From JAJVHZ01 sp041395385 (GTDB lineage: Bacteria; Pseudomonadota; Gammaproteobacteria; JAJPIJ01), in the NCBI GenBank assembly GCA_041395385.1, contig JAWLAN010000012.1, positions 62,001-126,000 of the forward strand: a stretch of 64,000 nucleotides of DNA. Reading direction: 5' to 3'. The notes under the pieces were generated by a model. It was not told the DNA's origin. It saw only the letters and a list, made by a program, of their open reading frames with translations, and ran no database searches. Each line of letters opens with the position of its first letter. The stretch's first letter is position 1. Below are positions 40,082 to 49,023 of the stretch, piece after piece. The position numbers were made by a program, and so were the translations under genes.

Positions 40082-41437
40082 ATGAGCTCCATCAATCAGC
40101 TGCTCGCGGACCGCGATCGCGCGGTGCTGTGGCATCCGTGCACGCAGATGCAGGACCACGAGTGGCTGCCGCTCGTGCCCATACGGCGCGGCGAGGGTGT
40201 CTGGCTGGAAGACCACGACGGCCGCCGCTATCTCGATGCCATCAGCTCGTGGTGGGTGAACCTTTTCGGACACGCCAATCCGCGCATCGGCGCGGCGGTC
40301 GCCGAGCAGGCCCAGCGGCTGGAACACGTGCTGCTCGCCGGCTTCACCCACGAGCCGGCGATCGAGCTCGCCGAACGCCTCACCGCGCTCGCGCCGCCGG
40401 GACTGAGCCGCTGCTTCTACGCCGACAACGGATCCTCGGCCGTGGAAGTCGCCCTGAAGATGAGCTTTCACTACTGGCGCAACAGCGGCCGCGCTGAAAA
40501 GACGCGGTTCATCTGCCTCGAGAACAGCTATCACGGCGAAACCCTGGGCGCGCTGGCCGTCGGCAACGTGCCCCTGTACAAGGAGGTGTACGGGCCGCTG
40601 CTCATGCAGGCGCTGGTCGCGCCCTCGCCGGACTGCCGCCGGCGCGCCGCTGGCGAGACATGGCTGGAGTATTCGCGCCGCAGCTTCGAGTCCATGGCGC
40701 AGCTCATCGCCGAGCACGCGCACGAGACCTGCGCCGTCATCGTCGAGCCGCTGGTGCAATGCGCCGGCAACATGCGCATGTACCACCCGGTCTACCTGCG
40801 CCTGCTGCGCGAGTATTGCGACCGCCATCAGGTCCATCTGATCGCCGACGAGGTAGCCGTCGGATTCGGCCGCACCGGCACGTTGTTCGCGTGCGAACAG
40901 GCCGGGATCTCCCCGGACTTTCTCTGCCTGGGCAAGGGCCTGACCGGCGGCTACCTGCCGCTGTCCGCGGTGCTGACCACGGAGAACGTCTACTCGGCCT
41001 TCTACGACCGGTACGACACCCTCAAGGCATTCCTGCATTCCCACAGCTATACCGGCAACCCGCTGGCCTGCGCCGCCGCGCTCGCCACGCTGGACATCTT
41101 CGAGGAGGAACCGGTGATCGAGCGCAACCGGCAGCTCGCCGCCCGCATGGGTGAGGCGGTCGCGCACCTCGCCGGGCACCCGCACGTGGCCGAGGTGCGC
41201 CAGACGGGCATGATCCTGGCCATCGAGATGGTCCGCGACAAGGCCACGGGCGCGCCATTTCCCTGGCAGGAGCGGCGCGGACTGAAGGTCTACCGCCATG
41301 GCCTGGAGCGAGGCGCGCTGTTGCGCCCGCTGGGCAACGTCGTGTACTTCATGCCTCCGTACGTCATCTCGCCGGAGGAGATCGATTTCCTGGCGACGGT
41401 GGCCGCCGAAGGCATCGACGTCGCGGTGACGGACTGA
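40082..41437 (+). CDS. bioA: adenosylmethionine-8-amino-7-oxononanoate aminotransferase
   Basis: A 451-residue class III aminotransferase that makes 7,8-diaminopelargonic acid in biotin synthesis, using S-adenosylmethionine as amino donor. BioA features are WHPCTQMQDHE near the N-terminus, the SSWWVNLFGHANPRI segment, and the PLP lysine in CLGKGLTGGYLPL (about 280). The ADEVAVGFGRTGT motif carries the cofactor Asp. The other biotin genes are not in the window. It forms a unit with rsmE, four bases downstream. Confidence 0.95.
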   Translation: MSSINQLLADRDRAVLWHPCTQMQDHEWLPLVPIRRGEGVWLEDHDGRRYLDAISSWWVNLFGHANPRIGAAVAEQAQRLEHVLLAGFTHEPAIELAERLTALAPPGLSRCFYADNGSSAVEVALKMSFHYWRNSGRAEKTRFICLENSYHGETLGALAVGNVPLYKEVYGPLLMQALVAPSPDCRRRAAGETWLEYSRRSFESMAQLIAEHAHETCAVIVEPLVQCAGNMRMYHPVYLRLLREYCDRHQVHLIADEVAVGFGRTGTLFACEQAGISPDFLCLGKGLTGGYLPLSAVLTTENVYSAFYDRYDTLKAFLHSHSYTGNPLACAAALATLDIFEEEPVIERNRQLAARMGEAVAHLAGHPHVAEVRQTGMILAIEMVRDKATGAPFPWQERRGLKVYRHGLERGALLRPLGNVVYFMPPYVISPEEIDFLATVAAEGIDVAVTD

Positions 41438-41441
41438 AGGC

Positions 41442-42164
41442 ATGCGCATCCCCCGCGTCTACGTCGCCAGCCCTCCCGCGGCCGGCGCACCGGTGACACT
41501 GGACGCGGAGGCGGCCCATCACGTGACCACGGTCCTGCGTCTGCGCGCGGACGATCCGATCTGCCTGTTCCATGACGGCGTGGAGTGCCAGGGCCTGATC
41601 GAGAGCGTCGGAAGGCGGGCCGTGACCGTACGGCTCGACGACTGTCGCCCGGTCAGCCGCGAGTCGCCGCTCGCCATCACGCTTGCACAGGGGATCTCGC
41701 GCGGGGAGCGCATGGACTACACCATACAGAAGGCCGTTGAGCTGGGCGTCGCCGCCATCGCGCCGCTCATCACCGAACGCACCACCGTCAGACTGGACGA
41801 TGCCCGCGCCGCGAGGCGGACGGAGCATTGGCAGCGGGTGATCGTCAATGCCTGCGAACAGTGCGGACGCAATCGGCTGCCCGCCCTGTTGCCGGTCATG
41901 GAACTGAAGGACTGGCTGTTGCAGCCGCGCGAGGGCGAGAAGTTGCTGCTGCGGGGCGACGCCGAACGTCCCTGGTCGGCGATCCGGCCGGAATCGCGCG
42001 TGACCGTGCTCATCGGCCCGGAAGGCGGTCTGGCGCCGACCGAGGCAGCCCGCGCGGAGGCGGCCGGGTACACCGCCGTGCGCATGGGCCCACGCACTCT
42101 TCGTACCGAGACCGCGGCCCTGGCCGCCATCGCCGCCCTGCAGTCCGGCCACGGGGACTGGTAG
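41442..42164 (+). CDS. rsmE: 16S rRNA (uracil1498-N3)-methyltransferase
   Basis: A 240-residue SPOUT-class enzyme modifying U1498 of 16S rRNA. The N-terminal PUA-like domain (about 1-70) starts MRIPRVYVASP; the SPOUT domain contains the knot motifs VTVLIGPEGGLAPTE and MGPRTLRTETAALAAIAAL, the AdoMet-binding trefoil. It is directly after bioA. The gene order bioA-rsmE-gshA is common in this class of bacteria. Confidence 0.95.
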   Translation: MRIPRVYVASPPAAGAPVTLDAEAAHHVTTVLRLRADDPICLFHDGVECQGLIESVGRRAVTVRLDDCRPVSRESPLAITLAQGISRGERMDYTIQKAVELGVAAIAPLITERTTVRLDDARAARRTEHWQRVIVNACEQCGRNRLPALLPVMELKDWLLQPREGEKLLLRGDAERPWSAIRPESRVTVLIGPEGGLAPTEAARAEAAGYTAVRMGPRTLRTETAALAAIAALQSGHGDW

Positions 42165-42198
42165 CCCCCGGCCCGACACCCGCCAAGGGTCCATGGTG

Positions 42199-42204
42199 TA
42201 GAAT
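42199..42204 (+). promoter_or_regulatory. -10 box TAGAAT of gshA
   Basis: TAGAAT (five of six) ends nine bases before the gshA ATG, so the transcript would be leaderless or have a leader of one to three bases. Confidence 0.45.
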
Positions 42205-42213
42205 CCGCTGACC

Positions 42214-43503
42214 ATGGCCGCCCAGATCAGCCCGGTCCCCAACCTGACGACCGCCTCGAGTCGTCCGCTCGACAATATCGAGCGCCACCTGCTCGATCAC
42301 CAGTCCTCGATCGAGACCTGGTTCCGCGGTCAATGGCGCCACACTCCGGCACCGTTCTATGCGTCGGTCGACCTGCGCCACGCCGGTTACAAGATCGCGC
42401 CCGTGGACACCAACCTTTTCCCCGCGGGGTTCAACAATCTCAATCCCGCCTTCATGCCGCTATGCATACAGGCCGTGCAGGGCGCGGTGGAACGCTTCGA
42501 GGGCGATATCAGCCGCATCGTCATCGTCCCGGAGAGCCACACCCGCAACCTGTTCTACCTCGAGAGCCTGGCGGTGTTGCGCATCATCACCGAGAAGGCC
42601 GGTTTCGAGGTGCGCATCGGCTCGCTCATCCCGGATCTGCGCGAACCGATGACGGTGGATCTGCCCTCGGGCCGCAGCATCGTGCTCGAGCCGCTGCAGC
42701 GCGCCGGCGATCGCGTGCACGTCGGGGATTTCGTGCCGGACCTGGTCGTGCTCAACAACGACCTCTCCGGTGGGCAGCCGGAGATCCTGCTGGAGATCGC
42801 GCAGCCGGTGGTGCCGCCGCCGGCGCTGGGATGGTCATCGCGCCTGAAATCCTCGCACTTCCGTCACTACAAGGCCGTGGCCGAGGAATTCAGCCGCTAC
42901 GTCGAGCTCGATCCATGGTGTTTCGACCCGCTGTTCCGGAACTGCGGCGAGGTGAATTTCATGGACGGCAGCGGCATGAACTGCCTGCGCAAGAACACCG
43001 GCGAGCTGCTCGAAGCGATTAGAAGGAAATACGACGAGCACGGCATCGTCTGCAGGCCGTTCGTCATCGTCAAGGCCGATTCCGGCACCTATGGAATGGG
43101 CGTGATGACGGTCTTCGACCCGGAGGAGGTGACGAGCCTGAGCCGCAAGGAACGCACGCGTATGTCGACCGCCAAGGGTGGCATGGCCATACGCAACGTG
43201 ATCGTGCAGGAAGGCGTCTACACGCACGAGACCTGGGGCACGCCGCCCGCCGTGGCCGAGCCCGTCGTCTACATGATCGACCGCCACGTCGTCGGCGGCT
43301 TTTATCGGGTCCACAAGGAACGGTCCGCCGCGGAGAATCTCAACGCGCCGGGCATGCGGTTCGAACCGCTGGCATTCGCGGAATGCTGCATCTCCCCGGA
43401 TCGCAGGCTCGGACCCGACGCCCATCCGAATCGCTTCTACGCCTACGGCGTGGTCGCGCGGCTGGCGCTGGTCGCCGCCGCGCGCGAGATGGCCGCGGTT
43501 TGA
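42214..43503 (+). CDS. gshA: glutamate-cysteine ligase (proteobacterial GshA type)
   Basis: A 429-residue enzyme catalysing the first step of glutathione synthesis, gamma-glutamylcysteine from Glu, Cys and ATP. It belongs to the family first seen in acidithiobacilli rather than the E. coli type; hallmarks are FYASVDLRHAGYKIAPVDTN, FPAGFNNLN, SRLKSSHFRHY and FVIVKADSGTYGMGVMTV. gshB, often the next gene in this arrangement, is not adjacent. A -10 box just upstream suggests its own, leaderless transcript. Confidence 0.93.
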   Translation: MAAQISPVPNLTTASSRPLDNIERHLLDHQSSIETWFRGQWRHTPAPFYASVDLRHAGYKIAPVDTNLFPAGFNNLNPAFMPLCIQAVQGAVERFEGDISRIVIVPESHTRNLFYLESLAVLRIITEKAGFEVRIGSLIPDLREPMTVDLPSGRSIVLEPLQRAGDRVHVGDFVPDLVVLNNDLSGGQPEILLEIAQPVVPPPALGWSSRLKSSHFRHYKAVAEEFSRYVELDPWCFDPLFRNCGEVNFMDGSGMNCLRKNTGELLEAIRRKYDEHGIVCRPFVIVKADSGTYGMGVMTVFDPEEVTSLSRKERTRMSTAKGGMAIRNVIVQEGVYTHETWGTPPAVAEPVVYMIDRHVVGGFYRVHKERSAAENLNAPGMRFEPLAFAECCISPDRRLGPDAHPNRFYAYGVVARLALVAAAREMAAV

Positions 43504-43561
43504 GCGCGCCGGCGCATCGCCTCACCGCCGCGGTCTCTTCCAGCTCCCTGCCGGCCCGCCT

Positions 43562-43567
43562 TACACT
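43562..43567 (+). promoter_or_regulatory. possible -10 box TACACT of the 89-residue exported protein
   Basis: TACACT (four of six) lies 52 bases before ATG 43620 in the short space after gshA. No clear -35. Confidence 0.3.
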
Positions 43568-43619
43568 CCCGCGCTGCCGCGGCCCGCAGGCCGCCACCAT
43601 CATGCGAAAGGAGTTCACG

Positions 43620-43889
43620 ATGTCGTCGCGCAAGATACTCGCACTGTGCCTGACCCTGGTCGCGCCGTTGGCGGCCGCCGAGGGGCGTTACCAGGCCGTA
43701 CCCGTCTACAACCCCACGGACGGATCGAGCAAAATTTTCATCCTCGACACGCAGAACGGTCAGATGTGGACCTGGATGGAGGTCGGCGCCTCCTCGAGCG
43801 GGGCTGCGGGCCGCTTCCTCATCTACCAGGGGCAGGTGCGCCCGGGCAAACGCATGGGCGAGATCGTCGACGAGGCCGGCGGCCGCTGA
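43620..43889 (+). CDS. small exported protein, unknown function
   Basis: An 89-residue protein with a signal peptide (ILALCLTLVAPLAAA, cleavage before EGRYQ). The mature 65 residues are beta-like: RYQAVPVYNPTDGSSKIFIL, then DTQNGQMWTWMEVGA. This DxxxGxMWxW pattern occurs in many small bacterial periplasmic proteins of unknown role. AAAGGAG six bases before ATG 43620 decides the start; an ATG at 43602 lies inside that ribosome site. Confidence 0.75.
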   Translation: MSSRKILALCLTLVAPLAAAEGRYQAVPVYNPTDGSSKIFILDTQNGQMWTWMEVGASSSGAAGRFLIYQGQVRPGKRMGEIVDEAGGR

Positions 43890-43921
43890 GGCAGAGGGGG
43901 CAGGCGCCGCTACGCGCCCCG

Positions 43922-44851
43922 TCATCGCGACAACCAGTGCGCGAGGATCCACTCCGCGCAGCGTGACGCCTCTTCCAGGGGCGTGCGCGCGGGCTGCAGC
44001 TTCCGATCGATGCGCCATTGCGAGTAACGCCGGACGTCGCCGCGCTCGACGAGCGCGGCGAGCCCCCCCTCTATCCGCGACGGCGCGCGCGCCGGCAGTT
44101 CCAGCAGGCCGACCGCGGCGCCCGCCGTCAGCGCCTCGTAGAGCATGGAAACGCTGTCCGGCGTGACCCACACCGTGGCGCTCCGCGAGAGGGCCTCGCG
44201 CAGCCAGTCCCCGCCGACGTCCTCATAGTGCACGAACTCCGCGTTGCGCAGTTGCAGCCCGCGCAACGCCTCCCGCATGGTGGCCGGCGTGCGTCGCGAG
44301 TCGGCGATCTGCCAGGCAATCTCCGGGCACCGGCCCACCACGTCGCTGAGCTGTCGCAGCACCTCGGCATCGTTCCATTGATAGTGAGCGGACTGTCCGC
44401 CGATCAGTAGCAGTCCACGGCCGGCGTCAAGCGTGGTCGAACGCACCACGCGATTCATGGCGCCTTGCGTGAGGATCACGCCGTCACCGGGCGCGACAGC
44501 GTCGTGCTGCGGGATGACGCAGAGGTCGAACCATCGACGCGGCAGGCTGGGCTTCATCAGCACGACGACGCGGCCGCCGCAGGCCCGCCGCGCGGCCAGC
44601 ATGGGCAGGTGCGTGGCATGGCCCGCCCCGATGAGCAGCGTCGGCCGTGGCAACGCCGCGCCCGGCGCGTATCGTCTCGTCAGCAGGGCCCGGAGCAACG
44701 CTCCGGCGGACGGAACCTCCAGGGTGTGATGCTGCAACGGCACGCGGCGCGCGAGCGCGTCGATGAGGCCCAGGGATTGATTGTCGTGTCCCGGCCTGCC
44801 GTCGCTGAAGCGCCAGACGACGACGGCCGAGGCGCGATCGCTATTCGACAA
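43922..44851 (-). CDS. ELM1/GtrOC1 family protein (putative nucleotide-sugar glycosyltransferase)
   Basis: A 309-residue protein of the mitochondrial-fission-ELM1-like family, found in proteobacteria near lipopolysaccharide genes. The start VVWRFSDGRPGHDNQSLGL and the motifs LLIGAGHATHLP, CVIPQHDA and WVTPDSVSMLYEALTAG are characteristic; the last resembles the nucleotide-sugar site of GT-B glycosyltransferases. TTG 44851 is the only start that keeps the conserved N-terminus; it overlaps the end of the zinc-finger gene by 11 bases. It is the last gene of the glnE-ilvE-zinc finger-ELM1 run. Confidence 0.85.
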   Translation of the reverse strand: MSNSDRASAVVVWRFSDGRPGHDNQSLGLIDALARRVPLQHHTLEVPSAGALLRALLTRRYAPGAALPRPTLLIGAGHATHLPMLAARRACGGRVVVLMKPSLPRRWFDLCVIPQHDAVAPGDGVILTQGAMNRVVRSTTLDAGRGLLLIGGQSAHYQWNDAEVLRQLSDVVGRCPEIAWQIADSRRTPATMREALRGLQLRNAEFVHYEDVGGDWLREALSRSATVWVTPDSVSMLYEALTAGAAVGLLELPARAPSRIEGGLAALVERGDVRRYSQWRIDRKLQPARTPLEEASRCAEWILAHWLSR

Positions 44852-45038
44852 GCACGAACTCGGTGCCGCAGTAAGGGCACTTGGCCTTGCCGGTCTCCTC
44901 GATCGGCAGGAACACCCGCGGGTGCGAATTCCACAGCGAGGTGCCGGGCGTCGGGCAGTGCAGGGGCAGATCCTTGCGCGTCACCTCCTGGACGGTTTGT
45001 GCGTTGGGTAGTGCCGTGTCGGATGCCTGCTTCGCCAT
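44841..45038 (-). CDS. CHCC zinc-finger protein (NDUFS6/zf-CHCC-like)
   Basis: A 65-residue protein with one zinc finger near the C-terminus. The ligands are C32 (LHCPTPG), H44 (NSHPRVFLP) and the CPYC pair, matching the C-H-C-C arrangement seen in the bacterial relatives of complex I subunit NDUFS6. Such small proteins are regularly encoded beside ilvE and glnE in gammaproteobacteria; no function is established. ATG 45038 is preferred to the in-frame upstream ATG because the family starts close to here. Confidence 0.9.
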   Translation of the reverse strand: MAKQASDTALPNAQTVQEVTRKDLPLHCPTPGTSLWNSHPRVFLPIEETGKAKCPYCGTEFVLVE

Positions 45039-45123
45039 AGATCTATCTCTCTCGCTGGCGGGCACGTCGTATGCCCGGGGGTGAATCGCACTGCATATCT
45101 CGCGCCGCGCCGGCCACTCCGCA

Positions 45124-46044
45124 CTAGACGTAGGTCAACCAGGATTGCCGATCCGCGCGCCGGCCGTGCACCACGTCGAAGTACAGCGACTGCAGCTTGG
45201 CGGTGATCGGTCCGCGCGTGCCGGCGCCGATGCGCCGCCCGTCGAGCTCGCGTATCGGAGTCACTTCCGCCGCGGTGCCGGTAAAGAACGCTTCGTCGGC
45301 GATGTACACCTCGTCGCGCGTGATGCGGCGCTCCCTGACGGTCAGGCCCGTGTCGGCGGCCAGCGTCATGATCGTCTCGCGCGTGATGCCTTCCAGCGCC
45401 GAGGTCGCGTCCGGCGTGCGCAGCTCGCCGTTGCGGACGATGAAGATGTTCTCGCCGCTGCCCTCGGACACGTAGCCCTCCGTATCGAGCAGCAACGCCT
45501 CGTCGTAGCCGCATTCGATCGCCTCGCGCAGCGCCAGCATGGAATTCATGTAATTGCCGTTGGCCTTGGCCTTGCACATGGTGATGTTGGCGTGATGGCG
45601 CGTGTAGGAGGAGGTGCGAATGCGTATGCCCTGCTGCATGCCGTCCTCGCCCAGGTACGAACCCCACGACCAGGCAGCGACCATCACGTGCGTCCTGAGA
45701 TTGTCGGCGCGCAGGCCCATGCCTTCGGACCCGAGGAAGCACATCGGGCGGATGTAGGCGGACTCGAGCTTGTTTTCGCGCACCGCCGCGAGGCACGCCT
45801 CGGTGATCTGCTCCTGATCGCAAGGCATCTCCATGCGCAGTATGTGGGCGGAATTGAACAGGCGCTGCACGTGCTCGGACAGACGGAAGATGGCGGCTCC
45901 GCGATCGGTCTTGTAGGCGCGTATGCCCTCGAAGACCCCCAGTCCGTAATGCAGCGTATGCGTCAGCACATGCGTCTTGGCCTCGCGCCACGGCACCAGT
46001 TTGCCGTCGAGCCAGATCACGCCATCACGATCATCCATTCCCAT
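45124..46044 (-). CDS. ilvE: branched-chain amino acid aminotransferase
   Basis: A 306-residue class IV PLP aminotransferase catalysing the last step of Leu, Ile and Val synthesis. Key parts are WLDGKLVPW at the N-terminus, HYGLGVFEGIRAY (substrate loop), the PLP Lys in CKAKANGNYMNS, and EGSGENIFIVRNGEL with the cofactor Glu. Its 5' end overlaps glnE by 14 bases, so it is translated from the same message. Confidence 0.95.
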   Translation of the reverse strand: MGMDDRDGVIWLDGKLVPWREAKTHVLTHTLHYGLGVFEGIRAYKTDRGAAIFRLSEHVQRLFNSAHILRMEMPCDQEQITEACLAAVRENKLESAYIRPMCFLGSEGMGLRADNLRTHVMVAAWSWGSYLGEDGMQQGIRIRTSSYTRHHANITMCKAKANGNYMNSMLALREAIECGYDEALLLDTEGYVSEGSGENIFIVRNGELRTPDATSALEGITRETIMTLAADTGLTVRERRITRDEVYIADEAFFTGTAAEVTPIRELDGRRIGAGTRGPITAKLQSLYFDVVHGRRADRQSWLTYV

Positions 46045-48958
46045 CTTCGGAACCTTTCGATACGTCGTCCAACAGAAACTCGCGCCAAAGCCCGGTCACC
46101 AGGCGACGCTGCTCCCGGAACTCGCTATCGGGCACGCGGGCGGGCTGTTCCTGCAGCGCGCAGCGGTGGATGCGGTGGCGCATTGCGAAATACGCGTCGC
46201 GCAATTCCGCACACGCCGTCGCCGGCAGTACCCCACAATCGCTGAAGACCTCGAGCAGCCGCTTGTTGTCCGTCCACGTGAGCAGCGCGGGCTGAGCCGC
46301 CGCGTGGGCGAGTACGCCATATTGCACCATAAATTCGATATCCGTGATACCGCCCGGATCCTGCTTCAGGTCGAACACGCCCGGCTCCGAGGAGGCGTGC
46401 TCCCCGCGCATGCGCGCCCGCATCTCGATGATCTCCTGCCTCAGCGTCGCGCGTTCTCGGCGTCGCCCGAGCACCTCGCGCCGTATCGCCTCGAACTGAT
46501 CGCCCACCGCCGCGTGTCCGCCGACGAAGCGCGCACGCACGAGCGCCTGATGCTCCCATGTCCACGCCTGCTCGCGCTGGTACCTGCCGTAGGCCTCGAT
46601 GCTGCTCACCAGCAGGCCGGCCGCACCGCTCGGCCGCAGGCGGGTGTCGACCTCGTAGGCGACGCCGGCCGGTGTCAGCGTCGAGATGAGGTGGATGATG
46701 CGTTGTCCGAGGCGGGTGAAAAAAGTGGCGTTGTCGAGCGGACGCGCGCCATCGGTGCTCTGGTCTTCACCGGCGCTGTCGTGCAGGAATACCAGATCGA
46801 GGTCCGACCCGTAGCCGAGCTCCAGCCCGCCCAGCTTGCCGTAGGCGACGATGGCGAAACCGGCCGGTCGCCGCGCCTCGGGGGGGCCGCAAAGCGGCTG
46901 TCCGTGGCGATCCACGAGATGCCTCCAGGCCAGTTCCAGGGCCACGCGCAGCACCGTCTCGGCGATCCACGAGAGGTGGTTGCTGACCTCCGGCAACGGC
47001 AGATGCCCGGTGAGGTCCGAGGCCGCCACGCGCAGCACCTCCGCCTGCCGAAAATGCCGCAGCACCTCCATCTGGCGTTCCAGATCCTCCGGTGGATGCT
47101 TGGCGATCTCGTTGCGCAGCGTCTGTTCGAGCTGGACCGCCGACGGCGGCGCATAGAGCGCGCGCGGATCGAGCAGCTCATCGAGCAGTATCGGCTGGCG
47201 GACTATGCAGCCGGCTATCCACGGGCTGGCAGCCACCAGCCGCGCCAGCTGCCGCAACGCCTGCGGCTGCTCGGCGAGCAGCGCGAGGTAGACGCTGCGG
47301 CGCGCGACCGTCTCGAGCAGCTGAAAGATGCGCTGCAGCGCGACCCGCTCGTCGTCATGCCCGGCCACGGTCCGCAGGATCATCGGCAGCAGGCGCTGCA
47401 GGCGCTCCTGGCCGTGCCGGCTCAGCCGGCCGATGTCGGGCGCGGCACGTAACCCGTCGATGTCCTGCAGCACGCCGGCGGGATTGGCGAAGCCGAGTGT
47501 GGCGAGGACTCTCTCGGCCCCCTCGCCGCTCAACTGCCCTGACCAGATCGCATCCACGCCGCTGTCTTCTCCCGACGGTGCGCTCACGCCCTTCGCCGAT
47601 TCCGGCACTTCCAGCAGCCGCGAGAAGTGGTTCTCCACGTTGGCGCGATGCCGCGCGAGCTCCGCCGCGAAGGCCTGCCAGGAGTCAAATCCCATGCCCA
47701 GCGCGACGCGCGCCCGGTCCTCCTGCGTCTCCGGCAGGGTCTGCGTCTGCTGATCGTCGATTTGCTGCAACCGGTGCTCGGTGTTGCGCAGGAAGCGATA
47801 GGCCTCGAGGAGCTCCGCCACGGTCTGTGCCGGCAGCTCGTTCAGGGCCTCGAGGGCGAGGAGGACCTCACAGGTCGGCCGCACCCTGAGCGCCGGTTCG
47901 CGGCCGCCGCGGATCAACTGGAACATCTGGGCGATGAATTCGATCTCGCGTATGCCGCCGCGACCGCGCTTGACGTCGTCGTGCAGCTCGGCGCGCGCGA
48001 CCTCGGTGTTGATCAACGCCTTCATCTCGCGCAGGGCCTGCAATGCGCCGAAATCGATGTAGCGCCGGTAGACGAACGGACGCAGGCCCGTCAGGAAGGC
48101 CTCGCCGGCGTCGTGGTCGCCGGCGCAGATGCGCGCCTTGATCATCGCGTAGCGCTCCCAGTCGCGCGCGTGAGTCGTGTAGTAGCTCTCCATCGCCGCC
48201 ACGCTCTGGGTCAGCGCGCCGCTGTCGCCGAACGGACGCAGGCGCATGTCGACACGAAAGACGAAGCCCTCCTCGCCCTGCTCCTGCAGCAGCTTGCCCA
48301 GCCGGCGTCCCAGGCGATCGAAGAACTCCTGGTTGGAAACGCTGCGCGCACCGCCGCCGGTCTCGCCGCCGCGCGGGTAGCCGTAGATGAGATCGATGTC
48401 GGAGGAGAAATTCAGCTCCTCCCCGCCGAGCTTGCCCATGGCGATGACGAACAGCCGCTGCGGCACGCCCCGATCGTCGTGCGGTTCGCCATGGCTGACC
48501 GCCTGATCGCGATACAACCAGTCGAGCGTCGCATCCGTCAGCGCGTCCGCGAGCCAGGACGTCTCGCGCAGGGTCGCATCGAGATCGGCCAGCCCGCCGA
48601 TGTCCCGCCATGCGACCCGCACCATCTCCCGGTGACGGAACCGCCGCAGGGCGATTGCCAGCGAGCGCTCGTCCACGACGGTCGCCAGCGCGATCCGTAC
48701 CCGTTCGCGCAGCTCGCCTGCCTCGTAGGGGCGCTCGATGTCACCGCTGCCGATCAGGTCCTGAACCAGCTGCGGATTCCGCTGGCACTGTCCGGCCACG
48801 TATCGGCTCGCGCCCAGGACCTTCGGCAACGCCATGATCGCGGCGGAGGGCGCGCCGGGCGGCAGGCCCTGGCGGGCAATCTCCCCCCAGCTTCGCTCGA
48901 CCTCCGCGCGCAGGATCGGCGGGATGCCCGCCAGCGCGTCAAACACGCCCTCATTCAT
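46031..48958 (-). CDS. glnE: bifunctional glutamine synthetase adenylyltransferase/deadenylase
   Basis: A 975-residue enzyme that adenylylates and deadenylylates glutamine synthetase in response to PII. Two nucleotidyltransferase domains are visible: the deadenylase-type site in LNFSSDIDLIYGYP (near residue 180) and the adenylylase site in LGYGSDLDLVFLHD (near 720), each followed by a GlnD-like helical region, and a central regulatory domain. ATG 48958 (MNEGVFDALAG) is favoured; an upstream GTG-type start at 49015 would add 19 residues. Confidence 0.95.
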   Translation of the reverse strand: MNEGVFDALAGIPPILRAEVERSWGEIARQGLPPGAPSAAIMALPKVLGASRYVAGQCQRNPQLVQDLIGSGDIERPYEAGELRERVRIALATVVDERSLAIALRRFRHREMVRVAWRDIGGLADLDATLRETSWLADALTDATLDWLYRDQAVSHGEPHDDRGVPQRLFVIAMGKLGGEELNFSSDIDLIYGYPRGGETGGGARSVSNQEFFDRLGRRLGKLLQEQGEEGFVFRVDMRLRPFGDSGALTQSVAAMESYYTTHARDWERYAMIKARICAGDHDAGEAFLTGLRPFVYRRYIDFGALQALREMKALINTEVARAELHDDVKRGRGGIREIEFIAQMFQLIRGGREPALRVRPTCEVLLALEALNELPAQTVAELLEAYRFLRNTEHRLQQIDDQQTQTLPETQEDRARVALGMGFDSWQAFAAELARHRANVENHFSRLLEVPESAKGVSAPSGEDSGVDAIWSGQLSGEGAERVLATLGFANPAGVLQDIDGLRAAPDIGRLSRHGQERLQRLLPMILRTVAGHDDERVALQRIFQLLETVARRSVYLALLAEQPQALRQLARLVAASPWIAGCIVRQPILLDELLDPRALYAPPSAVQLEQTLRNEIAKHPPEDLERQMEVLRHFRQAEVLRVAASDLTGHLPLPEVSNHLSWIAETVLRVALELAWRHLVDRHGQPLCGPPEARRPAGFAIVAYGKLGGLELGYGSDLDLVFLHDSAGEDQSTDGARPLDNATFFTRLGQRIIHLISTLTPAGVAYEVDTRLRPSGAAGLLVSSIEAYGRYQREQAWTWEHQALVRARFVGGHAAVGDQFEAIRREVLGRRRERATLRQEIIEMRARMRGEHASSEPGVFDLKQDPGGITDIEFMVQYGVLAHAAAQPALLTWTDNKRLLEVFSDCGVLPATACAELRDAYFAMRHRIHRCALQEQPARVPDSEFREQRRLVTGLWREFLLDDVSKGSEDGNG

Positions 48959-49023
48959 GGCAGAATGCGCGCGGTTCGCCGCGCAACTCGCTACCGCTCG
49001 TAAACCGATCGTCACTGCAGCTC

